64,000 nucleotides of DNA from CAVRRZ01 sp963723745 (GCA_963723745.1 CAVRRZ010000005.1:992001-1056000), one strand, 5' to 3'; counted from the first letter of the stretch, positions 36,464 to 46,884 are shown. Numbers and translations: made by a program. Notes: generated by a model not told the origin, from the sequence alone.

Positions 36464-36940
36464 ATGGCTGAGGACGACGACACCGGCGTGGGCGAGCCCT
36501 CGGGGACGGCCGAGGACGAGGCGTTGACCGCCACCCTCGCCGCCGAGCACGCCGCCGTCTGGGGGTACGGCGTCGTGGGCGCGGCGCTGCCGGTCGACCA
36601 GCGCGAGCCGGCCGCCGCGGCCGAGCGGACGCACCGCGACGCGCGGGACGCCCTCGTGGCGCTGCTGTCGGAGCGGGGCCTCGAGCCGGTCGGCGCCGAG
36701 GCCGCCTACGCGCTGCCCTTCCCGATCCTCTCCGCGGTGGACGCGGCCGCGCTGGCGGTCACCCTCGAGGACGGTGTCGCCGCCGCGTGGGTGCGGGTGC
36801 TGGGTGCCGCGACCGGGACGGACCTGCGCCGGGGCGCGGTGCAGGCGCTGAGCGCCACCGAGGTGCGCGCCGTCGGCTGGCGGGTGCGCGCCCAGCAGAC
36901 CCCGGCCACCAGCGCGCTGCCCGGACTGCCCGACGACTGA
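36464..36940 (+). CDS. DUF4439 ferritin-like protein
   Basis: A 158-residue helical protein. The DUF4439 pattern is seen as LAAEHAAVWGYGVVGAAL, then RTHRDARDALVALL and VTLEDGVAAAWVRVLGAA, with acidic and His residues spaced as in ferritin-like bundles. No signal peptide is present, so it is cytosolic, unlike the partner lipoprotein 12 bp upstream. Metal binding has not been shown for the family. Confidence 0.8.
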   Translation: MAEDDDTGVGEPSGTAEDEALTATLAAEHAAVWGYGVVGAALPVDQREPAAAAERTHRDARDALVALLSERGLEPVGAEAAYALPFPILSAVDAAALAVTLEDGVAAAWVRVLGAATGTDLRRGAVQALSATEVRAVGWRVRAQQTPATSALPGLPDD

Positions 36941-37035
36941 CCTCCTCCGGGTGACGTCCGGCTTTCCGGACGCCGCGGTTCCGGGGATGATGCGGCCGCG
37001 TCGGCCGGACCGACCCCGCCGTCCGAGGAGGTGCC

Positions 37036-37572
37036 ATGCCCGCGTCCGAGCAGGACCCGGCCGACAGCACGCTGGTCGGCCTCCAGGAGGGCGCCGACCA
37101 CCTCGGCAAGATGTGGCTGCGCCGCGGGGCGATCACCGTGCTCGTACTGGTCGTGGTCGCCGGCGCGACCGGCTGGCTCGGCGTCCGCACCGCGACCGTG
37201 ACCGGCTCCGGCGACGGCTGGCAGCTGTCCGTGGAATACCCGGTGGTCGCGCGTGCCGGTCTGGACACGCCCTGGACGGTGACCGTCGAGTCGGCCGAGC
37301 CGATCGACGGCGAGGTGACCGTCGCGGTCACCACGGAGTGGTTCTCGCTGTTCGAGACGCAGGGGCTCAGCCCCGCCCCCGTCGCGGAGACCAGTGACGG
37401 CACCATGACGTACTTCGTGCTCAACCCGCCGCCGTCGGGCAGCACGGTGACCCTCGACTACGACGCCTACGTGCAGCCGGCCGCCCAGCTCGGCGAGTCG
37501 GCGGAGGTGTGGCTGGTCGTGGACGGCGAGCGCGTGGCGACCGTCGACTACCGGACGTGGGTGCTGCCCTGA
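37036..37572 (+). CDS. Membrane-anchored hypothetical protein
   Basis: A 178-residue protein with a short charged N-terminus, one membrane helix (about residues 34-52, AITVLVLVVVAGATGWLGV) and an extracellular beta-rich domain (ATVTGSGDGWQLSVEYPVVARAG style). The stop overlaps the ATG of the DUF421 gene, suggesting a functional unit of an anchored beta-sandwich protein with a DUF421 membrane protein. No named family was recognised. Confidence 0.7.
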   Translation: MPASEQDPADSTLVGLQEGADHLGKMWLRRGAITVLVLVVVAGATGWLGVRTATVTGSGDGWQLSVEYPVVARAGLDTPWTVTVESAEPIDGEVTVAVTTEWFSLFETQGLSPAPVAETSDGTMTYFVLNPPPSGSTVTLDYDAYVQPAAQLGESAEVWLVVDGERVATVDYRTWVLP

Positions 37573-38054
37573 TGGAGATCGTCGTCCGGGCCGTCGTGCT
37601 CTTCGTCTTCCTGTACCTGATCACCCGCATCGCGGGCCGGTCGACGCTCGGCGAGCTGACCGCCTTCCAGCTGCTTCTGTACGTGGTGATGGGCGACCTG
37701 GTGCAGCAGGCGGTGACCCAGCAGGACTACTCGGTGACCGGCGGCATCCTCGCCGTCAGCGTGTTCGCGCTGCTGACGATCGCCGCTGGGGCGGCCAGCC
37801 GGCGGTGGAAGAGGTTCCGCGACCCCGTCCACGGCGTGCCGTACGTGATCGTGCGGGACGGGGAACCGATGCTCGACGCCCTCCGACTGGAGCGGATGTC
37901 GATCGACGACGTCCTGGTGGCGGCCCGGCAGCAGGGCATCGAGCGCTTCTCGGAGATCGAGCTGGCGGTGCTCGAGACCAACGGCCGGGTGTCGTTCTTC
38001 ACCCGCCAGTCGCCCACCGACGGTGCCGCGGAACCCCCCGAGCAGCTCGGCTGA
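37572..38054 (+). CDS. DUF421 (YetF-like) membrane protein
   Basis: A 160-residue protein with three N-terminal membrane helices and a cytosolic C-terminal domain. DUF421 hallmarks are LYLITRIAGRSTLGELTAFQLLLYVVMGDL and, in the soluble part, GEPMLDALRLERMSIDDVL and LAVLETNGRVSF. Bacillus YetF relatives are linked to spore and membrane physiology, but the function here is unknown. It is coupled to the upstream gene by a 1-bp TGATG overlap. Confidence 0.85.
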   Translation: MEIVVRAVVLFVFLYLITRIAGRSTLGELTAFQLLLYVVMGDLVQQAVTQQDYSVTGGILAVSVFALLTIAAGAASRRWKRFRDPVHGVPYVIVRDGEPMLDALRLERMSIDDVLVAARQQGIERFSEIELAVLETNGRVSFFTRQSPTDGAAEPPEQLG

Positions 38055-38178
38055 CCACTGCCGCGGAAACCGCTTCCCAGCGGACCCCCGGAGCGCTACA
38101 AGTGCACCGCTGCACGCTGCGGTCGCCACGGTGCCCGCCGGACACCGGCGATGCGCGACGTCGGCACGAGGAGTCGCC

Positions 38179-38901
38179 GTGAGCACCACTCATCCCGGTC
38201 CCGCCCCGCAGCTGAACCTCCCCGGCCAGGTGCACGTCGCCGAGGGCCGGCACGACATGAGCGGGATGTACGTCATGCATCACGCCTTCCGTCGCGACCT
38301 GGGCCGGTTCGCCACCGCCGTCCGGCGGACCCCGCTGGACGACGCCGCCACCTGGCGGGCGCTCGCGGACCGCTGGCAGCGCTTCGGCATGGTGCTGCAC
38401 CACCACCACACCATCGAGGACACCTGGATCTGGCCGCCGCTGCTGGCCCGCTGCGACGCCGCCCGCGACGCAGCAGCGCGGGCCACGCTCGAGGCGATGC
38501 AGACCGAGCACCGGACCATCGACCCGCATCTGGCCGCCTGCGGCCGCGGGTTCGCCGCGATGGTCACCGGCCCGGACGCCGCGACGCGGGACCGGCTCGC
38601 CGACGACCTGACCGCGATCCAGGACGGCCTGCACCGGCACCTGGGCCACGAGGAGACCGACGCGCTGCCCCTCGTGCAGCGCTACCTGACCGATGAGGAG
38701 TGGGCGACCTCCGAGAAGGCGGCGCAGAAGTCCTTCCGCCCGCGGGAGCTCGGGTTCCTCATCCCGTGGGCGGCCTCGGGTCTGGACCAGCCGACGCTGG
38801 ACCGCGCGTTCGGCACGGCCGGACCGCTGTTCCCGCTCGTCCATCGGCTGACGCGGGGTCGCTTCGCCCGGCGCGACGCCATGATCTTCCGGTACGCCTG
38901 A
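38179..38901 (+). CDS. Hemerythrin HHE domain protein
   Basis: A 240-residue cytoplasmic protein with a hemerythrin-like four-helix bundle that probably binds a di-iron centre. Ligand-type residues are visible: MYVMHHAFRRDL, LHHHHTIEDTWIWPPL, TEHRTIDPHL and HLGHEETDALPL. The C-terminal 80 residues are extra and unassigned. The GTG start at 38179 lies about 10 nt after GAGGAG. Possible roles are oxygen, NO or redox sensing; context gives no further hint. Confidence 0.88.
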   Translation: MSTTHPGPAPQLNLPGQVHVAEGRHDMSGMYVMHHAFRRDLGRFATAVRRTPLDDAATWRALADRWQRFGMVLHHHHTIEDTWIWPPLLARCDAARDAAARATLEAMQTEHRTIDPHLAACGRGFAAMVTGPDAATRDRLADDLTAIQDGLHRHLGHEETDALPLVQRYLTDEEWATSEKAAQKSFRPRELGFLIPWAASGLDQPTLDRAFGTAGPLFPLVHRLTRGRFARRDAMIFRYA

Positions 38902-38905
38902 GCGT

Positions 38906-40799
38906 TCAGAGCGCGGCGAGGAAGCGCTCGGTCACCGCGACCGCGGCGCTGCTGGACTGCCCGCCCTCGACGAGGACGGCGAAGGCGACGTCGCCCGCCG
39001 GGCCGCCGACCTGGTAGCCCATGAACCAGCCGTGCGCGTCCGGCGGGGTGTTGCTGCCGTACTCGGCGGTGCCGGTCTTGCCGTACACCTCGCCGCGGTC
39101 GCCGAGCTCCGTGGCGGTCCCGGTGAGCACGACGTCGCGCATCATCGACCGCAGCGCCTCGAGGACGTCGGCGTCCGGCCCCTCGGGTGCCGGGCCCGCC
39201 GGCTCGGCTCCGACCACCTGGACGGGCGCGGCCGGGCCGCCGGCCACGCCGGCGGCGACCAGGGCGAGCTGGACCGGGCTGATCAGCACCTCGCCCTGGC
39301 CGATGGCGGCGGCCGCCTTGCCCGTGCCGGTCGCGTCGCCCGGCACGCTGCCGCTGAAGATCCCCACCGGCAGCTGCCACTCGGTGCCCACCCCGTACGC
39401 CGAGGCGGCGTCGACGAGCGCGCCGTCGGGGAGGTCGAGGCCCTGCTCGATGAAGGTGGTGTTGCACGAGGCGGCGAAGGCCTCGCTGAACGGCACCGTG
39501 CCGAGGTCGAACTGGTCCTCGTTCTCGAACTCCCGGCCGTCGACGGTGATCGTGGGCGGGCAGGGCACCGCGGTGGCCGGGGTCGACCGCGCCGGCGCTC
39601 AGCAGCGCCGTCGCGGTGATCGTCTTGAAGCTGGATCCGGGCGGGAACTGCCCGGTCAGCGCGTTGACCGAGTTCGCCGACTCGCTGGACGCGACGGCGA
39701 GGATCTCGCCGGTGCCCGGCCGGACGGCAACCACGTGGGTGGGCAGCTCCGCATCCTCCAACGCGGCCTCGGCGGCGAGCTGGACGGCCGGCACGAGCGG
39801 GGTCTGCAGCGGCTCGCCCGGCACGGGCTCGAGGGTGTCCACGACCCGGCCCGCGTCGTCCAGGCTCTCGTCGGTGCTGGCCACCGAGACCGTGTAGCCG
39901 GGGGTTCCCGTCAGCTGCTCCTGGAAGGCCCGCTGCAGCCCCGAGAGGCCGAGCCCGTCGCCGGCCGCGTAGCGCTGGTCGCCGTCCTCGGCCGACTCCT
40001 CGAGGAGCTCGGCGGTGGCCGGGCCCACCCGGCCGAGCAGGGCGACGGCGAAGCGGGAGCTCGGGGGCAGCAGCCGGGTGTCGGTCGGGAACACCGCCCC
40101 GGGGAGGTCGAAGACGTCGGCCCGGATGGCCTCGAAGTCCGGGCGGCGCAGGGTGATGACCGGCACGAACTGCCCCTCGGGCGCGGCCTCGACGTCGGCG
40201 ACGATCTCCTCGGCCTCGATGCCCGTGGCCTCGGACAGGGCGGCGGCCAGCGCGGGCAGGTCGGTGACCTGGGCCGCGTCGACCCCGACGTTCACCACCT
40301 CGGTGTCGGTGAACAGCGGCGCGCCGTCCGCGTCGGTGACCGGTGCCCGCTCGGGGAGTTGCCGGTCGACGACCAGGCGCTGTCCCTCGTCGAGCTCGGG
40401 ATGGACCACCGTCGGCTCGGCGACGACCGCCCAGCCGCCGTCGCGCTCCTCGAGCCGGAGGGATGCGTCGTAGCTCCAGTCGGGGGCACCGACCATGTTC
40501 CAGGTCGGCGACCAGCGGACCGTCGCCGCGGCGTCCTCGACGGTGACCGCGCCGTCGTCGTCCAGCCGGTACTCCGACATGCCGTCCGGCAGGTCCTCGG
40601 CGGTCTGCTCGAGCAGCGCGGTCGCGGCGTCCGGGTCGGTGGTGGCGTCGGCGGCCGCGGCGAGGTCGCCGTCCACCCAGGCGGTGAGGAACTCCTCGGC
40701 CGCCGAGCGGACGTCGTCCTCGGCGCTGCCGGAGCACCCGCCGAGAACCGGCAGGGCGAGGAGTGTCAGCGTCGTCCCCAGAACCGGTCCCCGTCGCAC
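38906..40799 (-). CDS. Penicillin-binding protein, MecA_N type lipoprotein (frameshift near 39580)
   Basis: A class B PBP (peptidoglycan transpeptidase) of about 630 residues. The lipobox ends at Cys22 (ALPVLGGC), followed by an NTF2-like MecA_N domain (AAEEFLTAWVDGDLAAAA) and a dimerisation domain. The transpeptidase domain has the active-site SxxK in GSSFKTIT, SxN in SCNTTF and KTG in YGKTGTAEYG. One extra base in the G-run at 39578-39583 breaks the frame after SAGAVDP; removing it gives ATAVPCPPTITVDG. It is convergent with the hemerythrin gene. It may have low beta-lactam affinity, as other MecA_N proteins do, but that is inference. Confidence 0.88.
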
Positions 40800-40831
40800 G
40801 GACGCCAGCGTTCCAGATCCGGTCGAGCGGG

Positions 40832-41683
40832 TCAGAACAGCACGCTGGCGTAGCGGCCGACCTCCCGGAAGCCGACCCGCTCGTAGGCGGCCCGCGCGGG
40901 GGCGTTGAAGTCGTTGACGTAGAGGCTGACGACCGGCGCGACCACGGCTCGGGCGTACTCGACGACGGCGGCGGTGCCGGCGGCACCGATGCCCCTCCCC
41001 CGGCGCGAGGGGGCCACCCAGACCCCCTGGATCTGGCAGACCGACCGCGACACGGCGCCGATCTCGGCCTTGAACACGACCTCCCCGCCCTCGATCCAGG
41101 CCAGCGAGTACCCGGCGCGGACCAGCTCGGCCAGCCGGGCGCGGTAGCCGGCCCCGCCGTCGGTGCGCAGCGGGCTGATGCCGACCTCCTCGGTGAACAT
41201 CGCGACCGCGGCCGGGAGCAGCGTGTCGAGCTCGGCGGGGCGGACCGGCCGCACCCGCGGCTCGGACGGCACGGACGGCGGCGCGTCGATCGCCAGCAGC
41301 GGCTGCCGCGCCCGGACGTCGCGCGCGGGGCCCCACGCCGGCTCGAGCAGCTCCCACAGCGGGGCGACGACGGCGCTGGGCCCCACGATGGTCGAGCAGC
41401 GCCGGCCGGCGCGGCGGGCCCGGTCGGCGAAGGCAGTCGCGGCAGCCCGCTCGGCGCCGGGCCGCGCGAACGGGATCAGGTTGGCCCCGGCCAGGCACAC
41501 GGCGTCGAGGTCGCGTCCGTCACCGACGCCCCAGAGCGGCGCACCCAGCGCGCGCGGTCCCGTGCCGACCCTCTCCACCCGGCCGGCGATCACGCAGGCC
41601 GCCACCGGATCGGTGGCGAGCAGCCGGGTGACGGAGGCCTCGTCGGCCTCGTCGAGCACCCGGGCGGTGGGGGTCCGCAGCAC
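40832..41683 (-). CDS. GNAT acetyltransferase with DUF4081 domain
   Basis: A 283-residue protein from GTG 41683. The N-terminal half matches DUF4081 (LLATDPVAACVIAGRVE, WELLEPAWGPARDVRARQP). The C-terminal half is a GNAT domain with acetyl-CoA loop VAPSRRGRGIGAAG and SLYVNDFNAPARAAYERVGF. It is nearly always found next to ispG in actinobacteria, as here (10 bp downstream). Substrate unknown. Confidence 0.88.
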   Translation of the reverse strand: MLRTPTARVLDEADEASVTRLLATDPVAACVIAGRVERVGTGPRALGAPLWGVGDGRDLDAVCLAGANLIPFARPGAERAAATAFADRARRAGRRCSTIVGPSAVVAPLWELLEPAWGPARDVRARQPLLAIDAPPSVPSEPRVRPVRPAELDTLLPAAVAMFTEEVGISPLRTDGGAGYRARLAELVRAGYSLAWIEGGEVVFKAEIGAVSRSVCQIQGVWVAPSRRGRGIGAAGTAAVVEYARAVVAPVVSLYVNDFNAPARAAYERVGFREVGRYASVLF

Positions 41684-41693
41684 GGAGCGGCGG

Positions 41694-42866
41694 TCAGCCG
41701 ACGGTGACGACCGGCGGACCGGACGGCGTGCCTTCGTCGGCCTGCTCGACCGGCATCGCGGCGGCGAGGCGCATGGCCTCCTCGATGAGCGTCTCGACGA
41801 TCTGCGACTCGGGCACGGTCTTGATCACCTCGCCCTTGACGAAGATCTGCCCCTTGCCGTTGCCCGAGGCGACGCCGAGGTCGGCCTCGCGGGCCTCGCC
41901 GGGACCGTTGACGACGCAGCCCATGACCGCGACCCGCAGCGGCACCTCCATGCCTTCGAGGCCGGCGGTCACCTCGTTCGCGAGCTTGTAGACGTCGACC
42001 TGCGCGCGGCCGCACGAGGGGCAGCTGACGATCTCGAGGCCGCGCTGCTTGAGGTTGAGCGACTCGAGGATCTGGGTGCCGACCTTGACCTCCTCGACCG
42101 GCGGCGCGGACAGGGAGACGCGGATGGTGTCGCCGATGCCCCGGCTCAGCAGCGCGCCGAAGGCGACGGCCGACTTGATCGTGCCCTGGAAGGCGGGGCC
42201 GGCCTCGGTGACGCCGAGGTGCAGCGGGTAGTCGCACTGCGCGGCGAGCAGCTCGTAGGCGCGCACCATGACCACCGGGTCGTTGTGCTTGACCGAGATC
42301 TTGATGTCGCGGAAGTCGTGCTCCTCGAACAGCGAGCACTCCCACAGCGCCGACTCGACCAGCGCCTCCGGGGTGGCCTTGCCGTACTTGGCGAGCAGCC
42401 GCTTGTCGAGCGAGCCGGCGTTGACGCCGATGCGGATCGGGATGCCGGCGTCCTTGGCGGCCTTGGCGATGTCGCCGACCTTGTCGTCGAACTTCTTGAT
42501 GTTGCCCGGGTTCACGCGGACGGCGGCGCAGCCGGCGTCGATCGCGGCGAACACGTACCGCGGCTGGAAGTGGATGTCGGCGATCACCGGGATCTGCGAC
42601 TTCTTGGCGATCGCCGGCAGTGCCTCGGCGTCGTCGGTGTCGGGGACTGCCACGCGCACGATCTGGCAGCCCGAGGCGGTCAGCTCGGCGATCTGCTGCA
42701 GCGTCGCGTTGATGTCGGCGGTCTTGGTCGTCGTCATCGATTGCACGCTGACCGGGAAATCGCTGCCGACCCCGACGCCGCCCACGTCGAGCTGCCGGGT
42801 CTTGCGCCGGGGGGCGAGCACGGGGGGCGGGGCTGCGGGCATGCCGAGACTGACGGGGGTCGCCAT
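41694..42866 (-). CDS. ispG: 4-hydroxy-3-methylbut-2-en-1-yl diphosphate synthase
   Basis: Iron-sulfur enzyme converting MEcPP to HMBPP in the MEP isoprenoid pathway. It has 390 residues. The TIM-barrel part begins [20 protein letters not shown]. The C-terminal [4Fe-4S] ligands are visible in [15 protein letters not shown] and [19 protein letters not shown]. The ATG at 42866 is preferred. It lies downstream of dxr and rip, so two MEP-pathway genes flank the protease, a conserved actinobacterial set. Confidence 0.97.
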   Translation of the reverse strand: MATPVSLGMPAAPPPVLAPRRKTRQLDVGGVGVGSDFPVSVQSMTTTKTADINATLQQIAELTASGCQIVRVAVPDTDDAEALPAIAKKSQIPVIADIHFQPRYVFAAIDAGCAAVRVNPGNIKKFDDKVGDIAKAAKDAGIPIRIGVNAGSLDKRLLAKYGKATPEALVESALWECSLFEEHDFRDIKISVKHNDPVVMVRAYELLAAQCDYPLHLGVTEAGPAFQGTIKSAVAFGALLSRGIGDTIRVSLSAPPVEEVKVGTQILESLNLKQRGLEIVSCPSCGRAQVDVYKLANEVTAGLEGMEVPLRVAVMGCVVNGPGEAREADLGVASGNGKGQIFVKGEVIKTVPESQIVETLIEEAMRLAAAMPVEQADEGTPSGPPVVTVG

Positions 42867-43263
42867 GACGCCCAGTATCCCCGTTGCGCGCGACCGTGCC
42901 GCGACCCGCACTGTGACCTGCCGCGACGAGGAACGCCGTCCGTACCCGCCGTGATGCGGATACCGGCTGCTACCGCCGTACGGATGACAGCCCGTATCCG
43001 CACATCGGCGCAGGCGACCGGCGGCCGCGCGCCTGCGTCAGCTACGAACAAGCTGCCGTCGAGGCGTGAAGGCATCTTCGAATCGGGGCATTGTGCACAA
43101 AGGGGCCGTTCTCAAGCCAGAAACGGCCCCCTGGCGCACATTTGCTCGGCCGACGGAACATTCTCGGAAACGCATCGAGGGCAGGTGCCCTCACATGGGC
43201 CGCTCAAGGGCAGGTTGCGTTCGGCCGGCCAAGGAGCGGCCTGTTGGAGAGCGCCTGGAGCGG
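42867..43263. other. Gene-free spacer with palindromic elements
   Basis: About 400 bp with no supported gene. Three structures are visible. First, TGCGGATAC (42955-42963) and its complement GTATCCGCA (42994-43002), similar to elements at 52431-52499. Second, a hairpin GGGGCCGTT/AACGGCCCC (43102-43110 with 43122-43130). Third, GAGGGCA/TGCCCTC (43177-43183 with 43186-43192). The second could terminate the small gene at 43264-43500. Base composition is lower in GC than neighbours. Confidence 0.6.
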
Positions 43264-43500
43264 TCAGCCGTTGCCCCGCAGCGGGAGCAGCTTCGTGAAG
43301 AACCAGAGAAGAAACCAAGCCGTCAGGCCGGTGATCAACAGCGTGAAGAGGAAGCGGACAAGATCGAAAGGCGGATCGCGCAGCTCACCCACGACGCCTC
43401 CGAGCAGCACCAAGACGGTGAGGCCGGCGATGATCCACCGGCGATGGCCGACACTCGCACCGGACTGGTTCGGACTCGTCACGTCTTCATGATCATGCAC
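43264..43500 (-). CDS. Possible small two-helix membrane protein
   Basis: A 78-residue frame from GTG 43500. After a hydrophilic start it has two strong hydrophobic helices (WIIAGLTVLVLLGGVVGEL and LVRFLFTLLITGLTAWFLLW) and a short basic tail LLPLRGNG, as in real small membrane proteins. No family recognised. The region is otherwise gene-poor and the start is uncertain (the frame is open to 43674). Moderate support only. Confidence 0.5.
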   Translation of the reverse strand: MHDHEDVTSPNQSGASVGHRRWIIAGLTVLVLLGGVVGELRDPPFDLVRFLFTLLITGLTAWFLLWFFTKLLPLRGNG

Positions 43501-43881
43501 CCGTCCAGACCGGGCGATGCATACCGCTGAGCACCCCGCTGCCAGTAGCACCGCCGCACGGAGATGGTCTCGGACCCGGATCCGCCACTCCCGCAGGTCG
43601 GAGTCCGGCGGAAGGACACCGCTCCGAAAACCCGAGCCGTCTCTGCTCTGCGCTGCCTGCGGCCGTGATGGCACGTTGAGCGGTGAGTCTCAGGAAGCCG
43701 CGGCCTCCGCACACGCACCACCACGACCGCTATACCGACGTGGGCCGTCGGAAGTCATGGACCGCGCCGTCCGCGGACGTTCCCGCGGGAACGTCGTCAA
43801 GCCACGGGCCTTGACCACCTGTGCGCGCAATGCCCTGTCGCGCCGCTGCATTCCCTCGACGGCGTCCACCGCCCGCGCGCG
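43501..43881. other. Gene-free spacer containing a perfect 20-bp palindrome
   Basis: No convincing gene in 380 bp. At 43776-43795 lies the perfect palindrome GACGTTCCCGCGGGAACGTC, about 87 bp past the end of the site-2 protease gene on its strand. Without a loop it is a poor terminator, so an operator for a dimeric regulator is the more natural reading, but no divergent promoter is evident. Confidence 0.5.
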
Positions 43882-45277
43882 TCAGCCGCTGATGGTGATC
43901 GGGTTGACGACGTCGGCGACGAGCAGCAACGCGGACAGCGCGATGAACAGGCCGGCCACCGCGTAGGCCACCGGCATCAGCCGGGCGATGTCGAACGGCC
44001 CGGGGTCGGGCTTGCCCCGCAGCCGCGCCACCGTGGAGCGGGCCTTCTCGTACAGCGCGCCCGCGATGTGCCCGCCGTCGAGCGGGTACATCGGCAGCAG
44101 GTTGAACAGGAACAGGACGAGGTTCACGCCGGCCAGCAGCGAGATGAAGAACGCGATCTTCTCGGTGGTCTCCAGTTGCGGCAGGGAGAACACCTCACCG
44201 GAGAGTCTGCTGACGCCGACCACGCCGATCGGCCCCTGCGGGTCGCGCTCCTCGCCCAGGAAGGCCGCGCGGAACAGCCCCGGGATGCGCTCGGGGATCT
44301 CCAGCAACCGGTCCACCGACCGCACGAAGACCCGGCCGATCTCGCCGGGCACCGCGGTGACCGGCTGGCGCACGTAGTCCTGCACCGGGCTGATGCCGAC
44401 GTAGCCGACCTGCTCGGGGGCCTGCGCGTCGACGTCGGTGTAGACCAGGTTCTCGATCGGCGTGACCGTGACCTCGCGCGTGGAGGTCTCGCCGGTGTCG
44501 GGGTCGGTGCGCTCGACGGTGACCGGCACCGGCGTCCGGGCCGATCCGCGGACGGCGTCCTGCACCTGCCCCCAGCCGTCGCTGCCCGCCTCGGGGTCCA
44601 GACGCTGCCCGCCGATCGCGACGATGGTGTCGCCGGGGCGCAGGCCCGCCTCGACGGCGGGGCTCGCCGGGGGCAGCGCGCAGTTCGCCGTCCCCTCGTC
44701 GCAGATCGTCCCCGCCTCCGGGCCGGTCTGCACGATCGGGACGTCGCAGGCGTCCTCGCGGGTGGCGCTCTCCGCGCCGGCCGGGAGCACGCAGTCGGGG
44801 ACGGCCGCGATCGTGGTCGACGGCTGCACCAGGCCGAAACCCATGAGCAGCGACGGTGAAGAACACGACCGCGAGCACCAGGTTGTGGAAGGGGCCCGCG
44901 AACATCACGATGACCCGCTGCCACCAGGGCTTGGCGTAGAACACCCGCCCGGCGTCCGTGGGCCGGACGTCGTTGAGCGCCTGGCCGCGCACCTCGGCGA
45001 TGAAGCTGCGCATCCGGGTGGCGCGCTTGCTCTCGCCCTCCTCGGCCGGCGGGATCATGCCGACGATGCGGATGTAGCCGCCCAGCGGGATCGCCTTGAT
45101 GCCGTACTCGGTCTCGCCCGTGGTCCGCGACCAGACGGTCGGGCCGAAGCCGACCATGAACTGCGGCACCCGCATGCCGAACTTGCGGGCCCAGAAGAAG
45201 TGGCCGAACTCGTGGAACCCGATCGAGAACAGCAGGCCGATCGCGAAGGCGACGATCCCGAGGACGGTGAGAAGGAT
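43882..45277 (-). CDS. Site-2 intramembrane zinc protease Rip/RseP (frameshift near 44850)
   Basis: M50 protease that cleaves anti-sigma factors within the membrane. The zinc motif HEFGH is in LLFSIGFHEFGHFFWARKF, and the third ligand region is NLLPMYPLDGGHIAGAL near the C-terminus. A PDZ domain lies between (ASPAVEAGLRPGDTIVAIGG). The N-terminal part up to AVVFFTV and the rest from LMGFGLVQPS are in different frames; one extra base lies around 44847-44853. No ATG/GTG/TTG opens the first frame near LLTVLGIVAFAIG, so the start given (an ATC codon) is nominal and another indel is likely there. Conserved between dxr and ispG. Confidence 0.88.
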
Positions 45278-45287
45278 CCGCTCAGCT

Positions 45288-46488
45288 TCAGCCTCCGGCG
45301 ATGACGCCCCGGGCGTGCTCCCGGGCCCACTTCTCCGCGGCCAGCACGTCCTCGACGCAGGTGGGTGCGCCGAGGTCCGGCGCGTCGTCGAGGGTACGCG
45401 CGACGAGGTCGACGATGCCCCGGAACGACAGGCGACCCGCCGACGAAAGCCGCGACCGCCTCCTCGTTGGCCGCGTTGTACAGCGGCGGGCACGACGCCA
45501 CCGGCCTCCCCCGCCGCGCGGGCGAGCCGCACGGCGGGGAACGCCTCGCTCGTCCAGCGGCAGGAACTCCCAGGTGCTCGCCGTGCGACCAGTCCAGCGC
45601 CGGCTGCACGTGCGGCAGCCGGTCGGGCCAGGCCAGCGCCAGCGCGATCGGCAGCCGCATGTCCGGCGGGCTGGCCTGCGCGATGCGTCGCGCCGTCGGC
45701 GAAGGTCACCATCGAGTGCACGATCGACTGCGGGTGCACGACGACGTCGATGTCGGCGTAGGGGACGCCGAAGAGCAGGTGCGCCTCGATGAGCTCGAGG
45801 CCCTTGTTGACCAGCGTGGCCGAGTTGATCGTGACCACCGGGCCCATGTCCCAGGTCGGGTGCGCCAGCGCCTGCTCGACGGTGACGCCGTCCAGGTCGT
45901 CGGCGCTGCGGCCGCGGAACGGCCCGCCGCTGGCGGTGAGCACCAGCCGGGCCACCTCGTCGCGAGCCCCGCCGCGCAGGCACTGGGCGAGCGCGGAGTG
46001 CTCGGAGTCGACCGGCACCAGCTGACCGGGGTCGGCCGCCGCGGTGACCAGGTCGCCGCCGGCGACCAGCGACTCCTTGTTCGCCAGGGCGACGGTGCGC
46101 CCGGCGTTCAGCGCGGACAGCGTCGGCCCCAGACCGATCGAGCCGGTGATGCCGTTGAGGACGACGTCGGCCGGGCGGGCCGCGAGCTCCTCGGCCGCCC
46201 GCGGTCCGGCGAGGATCTCGGGGAGGGCGTACTCGCCCTTGCTCCAGCCGCGCTGCGAGGCGGCCGCGTAGAAGGCCAGCTGCAGGTCCTGCGCGGCGGT
46301 GGCGCGGGCGACGGCGACGGTGCGGACGCCGAGGGCCAGCGCCTGCTCGGCGAGCAGGGCGACGTCCCCACCGCCCGCGGCCAGCGCCGGTGATCCGCAG
46401 CCGGTCCGGGTTCTGCGGGCCACGTCGATCGCCTGCCGGCCGATCGAGCCGGTCGAGCCGAGGACGGTGACCTCGCGGGGGAACTCAC
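45288..46488 (-). CDS. dxr: 1-deoxy-D-xylulose 5-phosphate reductoisomerase (multiple frameshifts)
   Basis: First committed enzyme of the MEP isoprenoid pathway. Its signature pieces are all present but spread over three frames: REVTVLGSTGSIGRQAIDVA, NPDRLRIT, ALAAGGGDVALLAEQAL, VALANKESLVAGGDLV, DSEHSALAQCL, VHPQSIVHSMVTF, MRLPIALALAWPDRLP, WEFLPLDE, EAFPAVRLAR, YNAANEEAVAAFVGG and RLSFRGIVDLVARTLDD. Breaks fall near 46478, 46415, 46395, 45690, 45580, 45550, 45500 and 45437. The GTG at 46488 becomes the start once one C is restored in the C-run after GTGAGTTCC. An essential gene with this many indels points to poor sequence locally. Confidence 0.88.
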
Positions 46489-46583
46489 CGCTGCATCCTC
46501 CCCGACGCCCCTGTGCGCGGCCCCCGGGGCGACCCGCCGCGCCGGGCCACCTCGAGGCGTCGTCCCGAGGAGGAAATGGCAGG

Positions 46584-46884
46584 ATGACCGGCGTGACCGG
46601 ACAGCAGGCGAACGCGATCCACTGGACCGCAGGGGCACTCGCCCGTCCGACGGGCACGACGCCGGTCGAGCACGAGCACCCCGAGGCGTGGGGCTGGCAC
46701 GGCGAGACCGGCAAGTCGGGCGCGCCGGCGCCTGGTTCGCCGCCGTCTTCCTGGTGCTCTTCACGCTCGGCAACGAGCCCTCGGCGCCCCGAGCACCATC
46801 GCCTCGCTCGGCTTCGCGGCCCTGCTGGTCGTCATCCTGCTGTGGGACCTCCACCGCCGCAAGAACGCCTGGCGCGCCCGCTGA
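46584..46884 (+). CDS. DUF2631 membrane protein (two frameshifts)
   Basis: Small actinobacterial DUF2631 protein of about 100 residues. ATG 46584 gives VEHEHPEAWGWHGETGK, the DUF2631 signature. Helix 1 (VGRAGAWFAAVFLVLFTLGN) is read in a second frame and helix 2 (STIASLGFAALLVVILLWDL) in a third, ending RRKNAWRAR with TGA at 46882. Two one-base deletions, near 46712 and 46775, explain all three pieces. Divergent from dxr, its usual neighbour. Function unknown. Confidence 0.82.
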
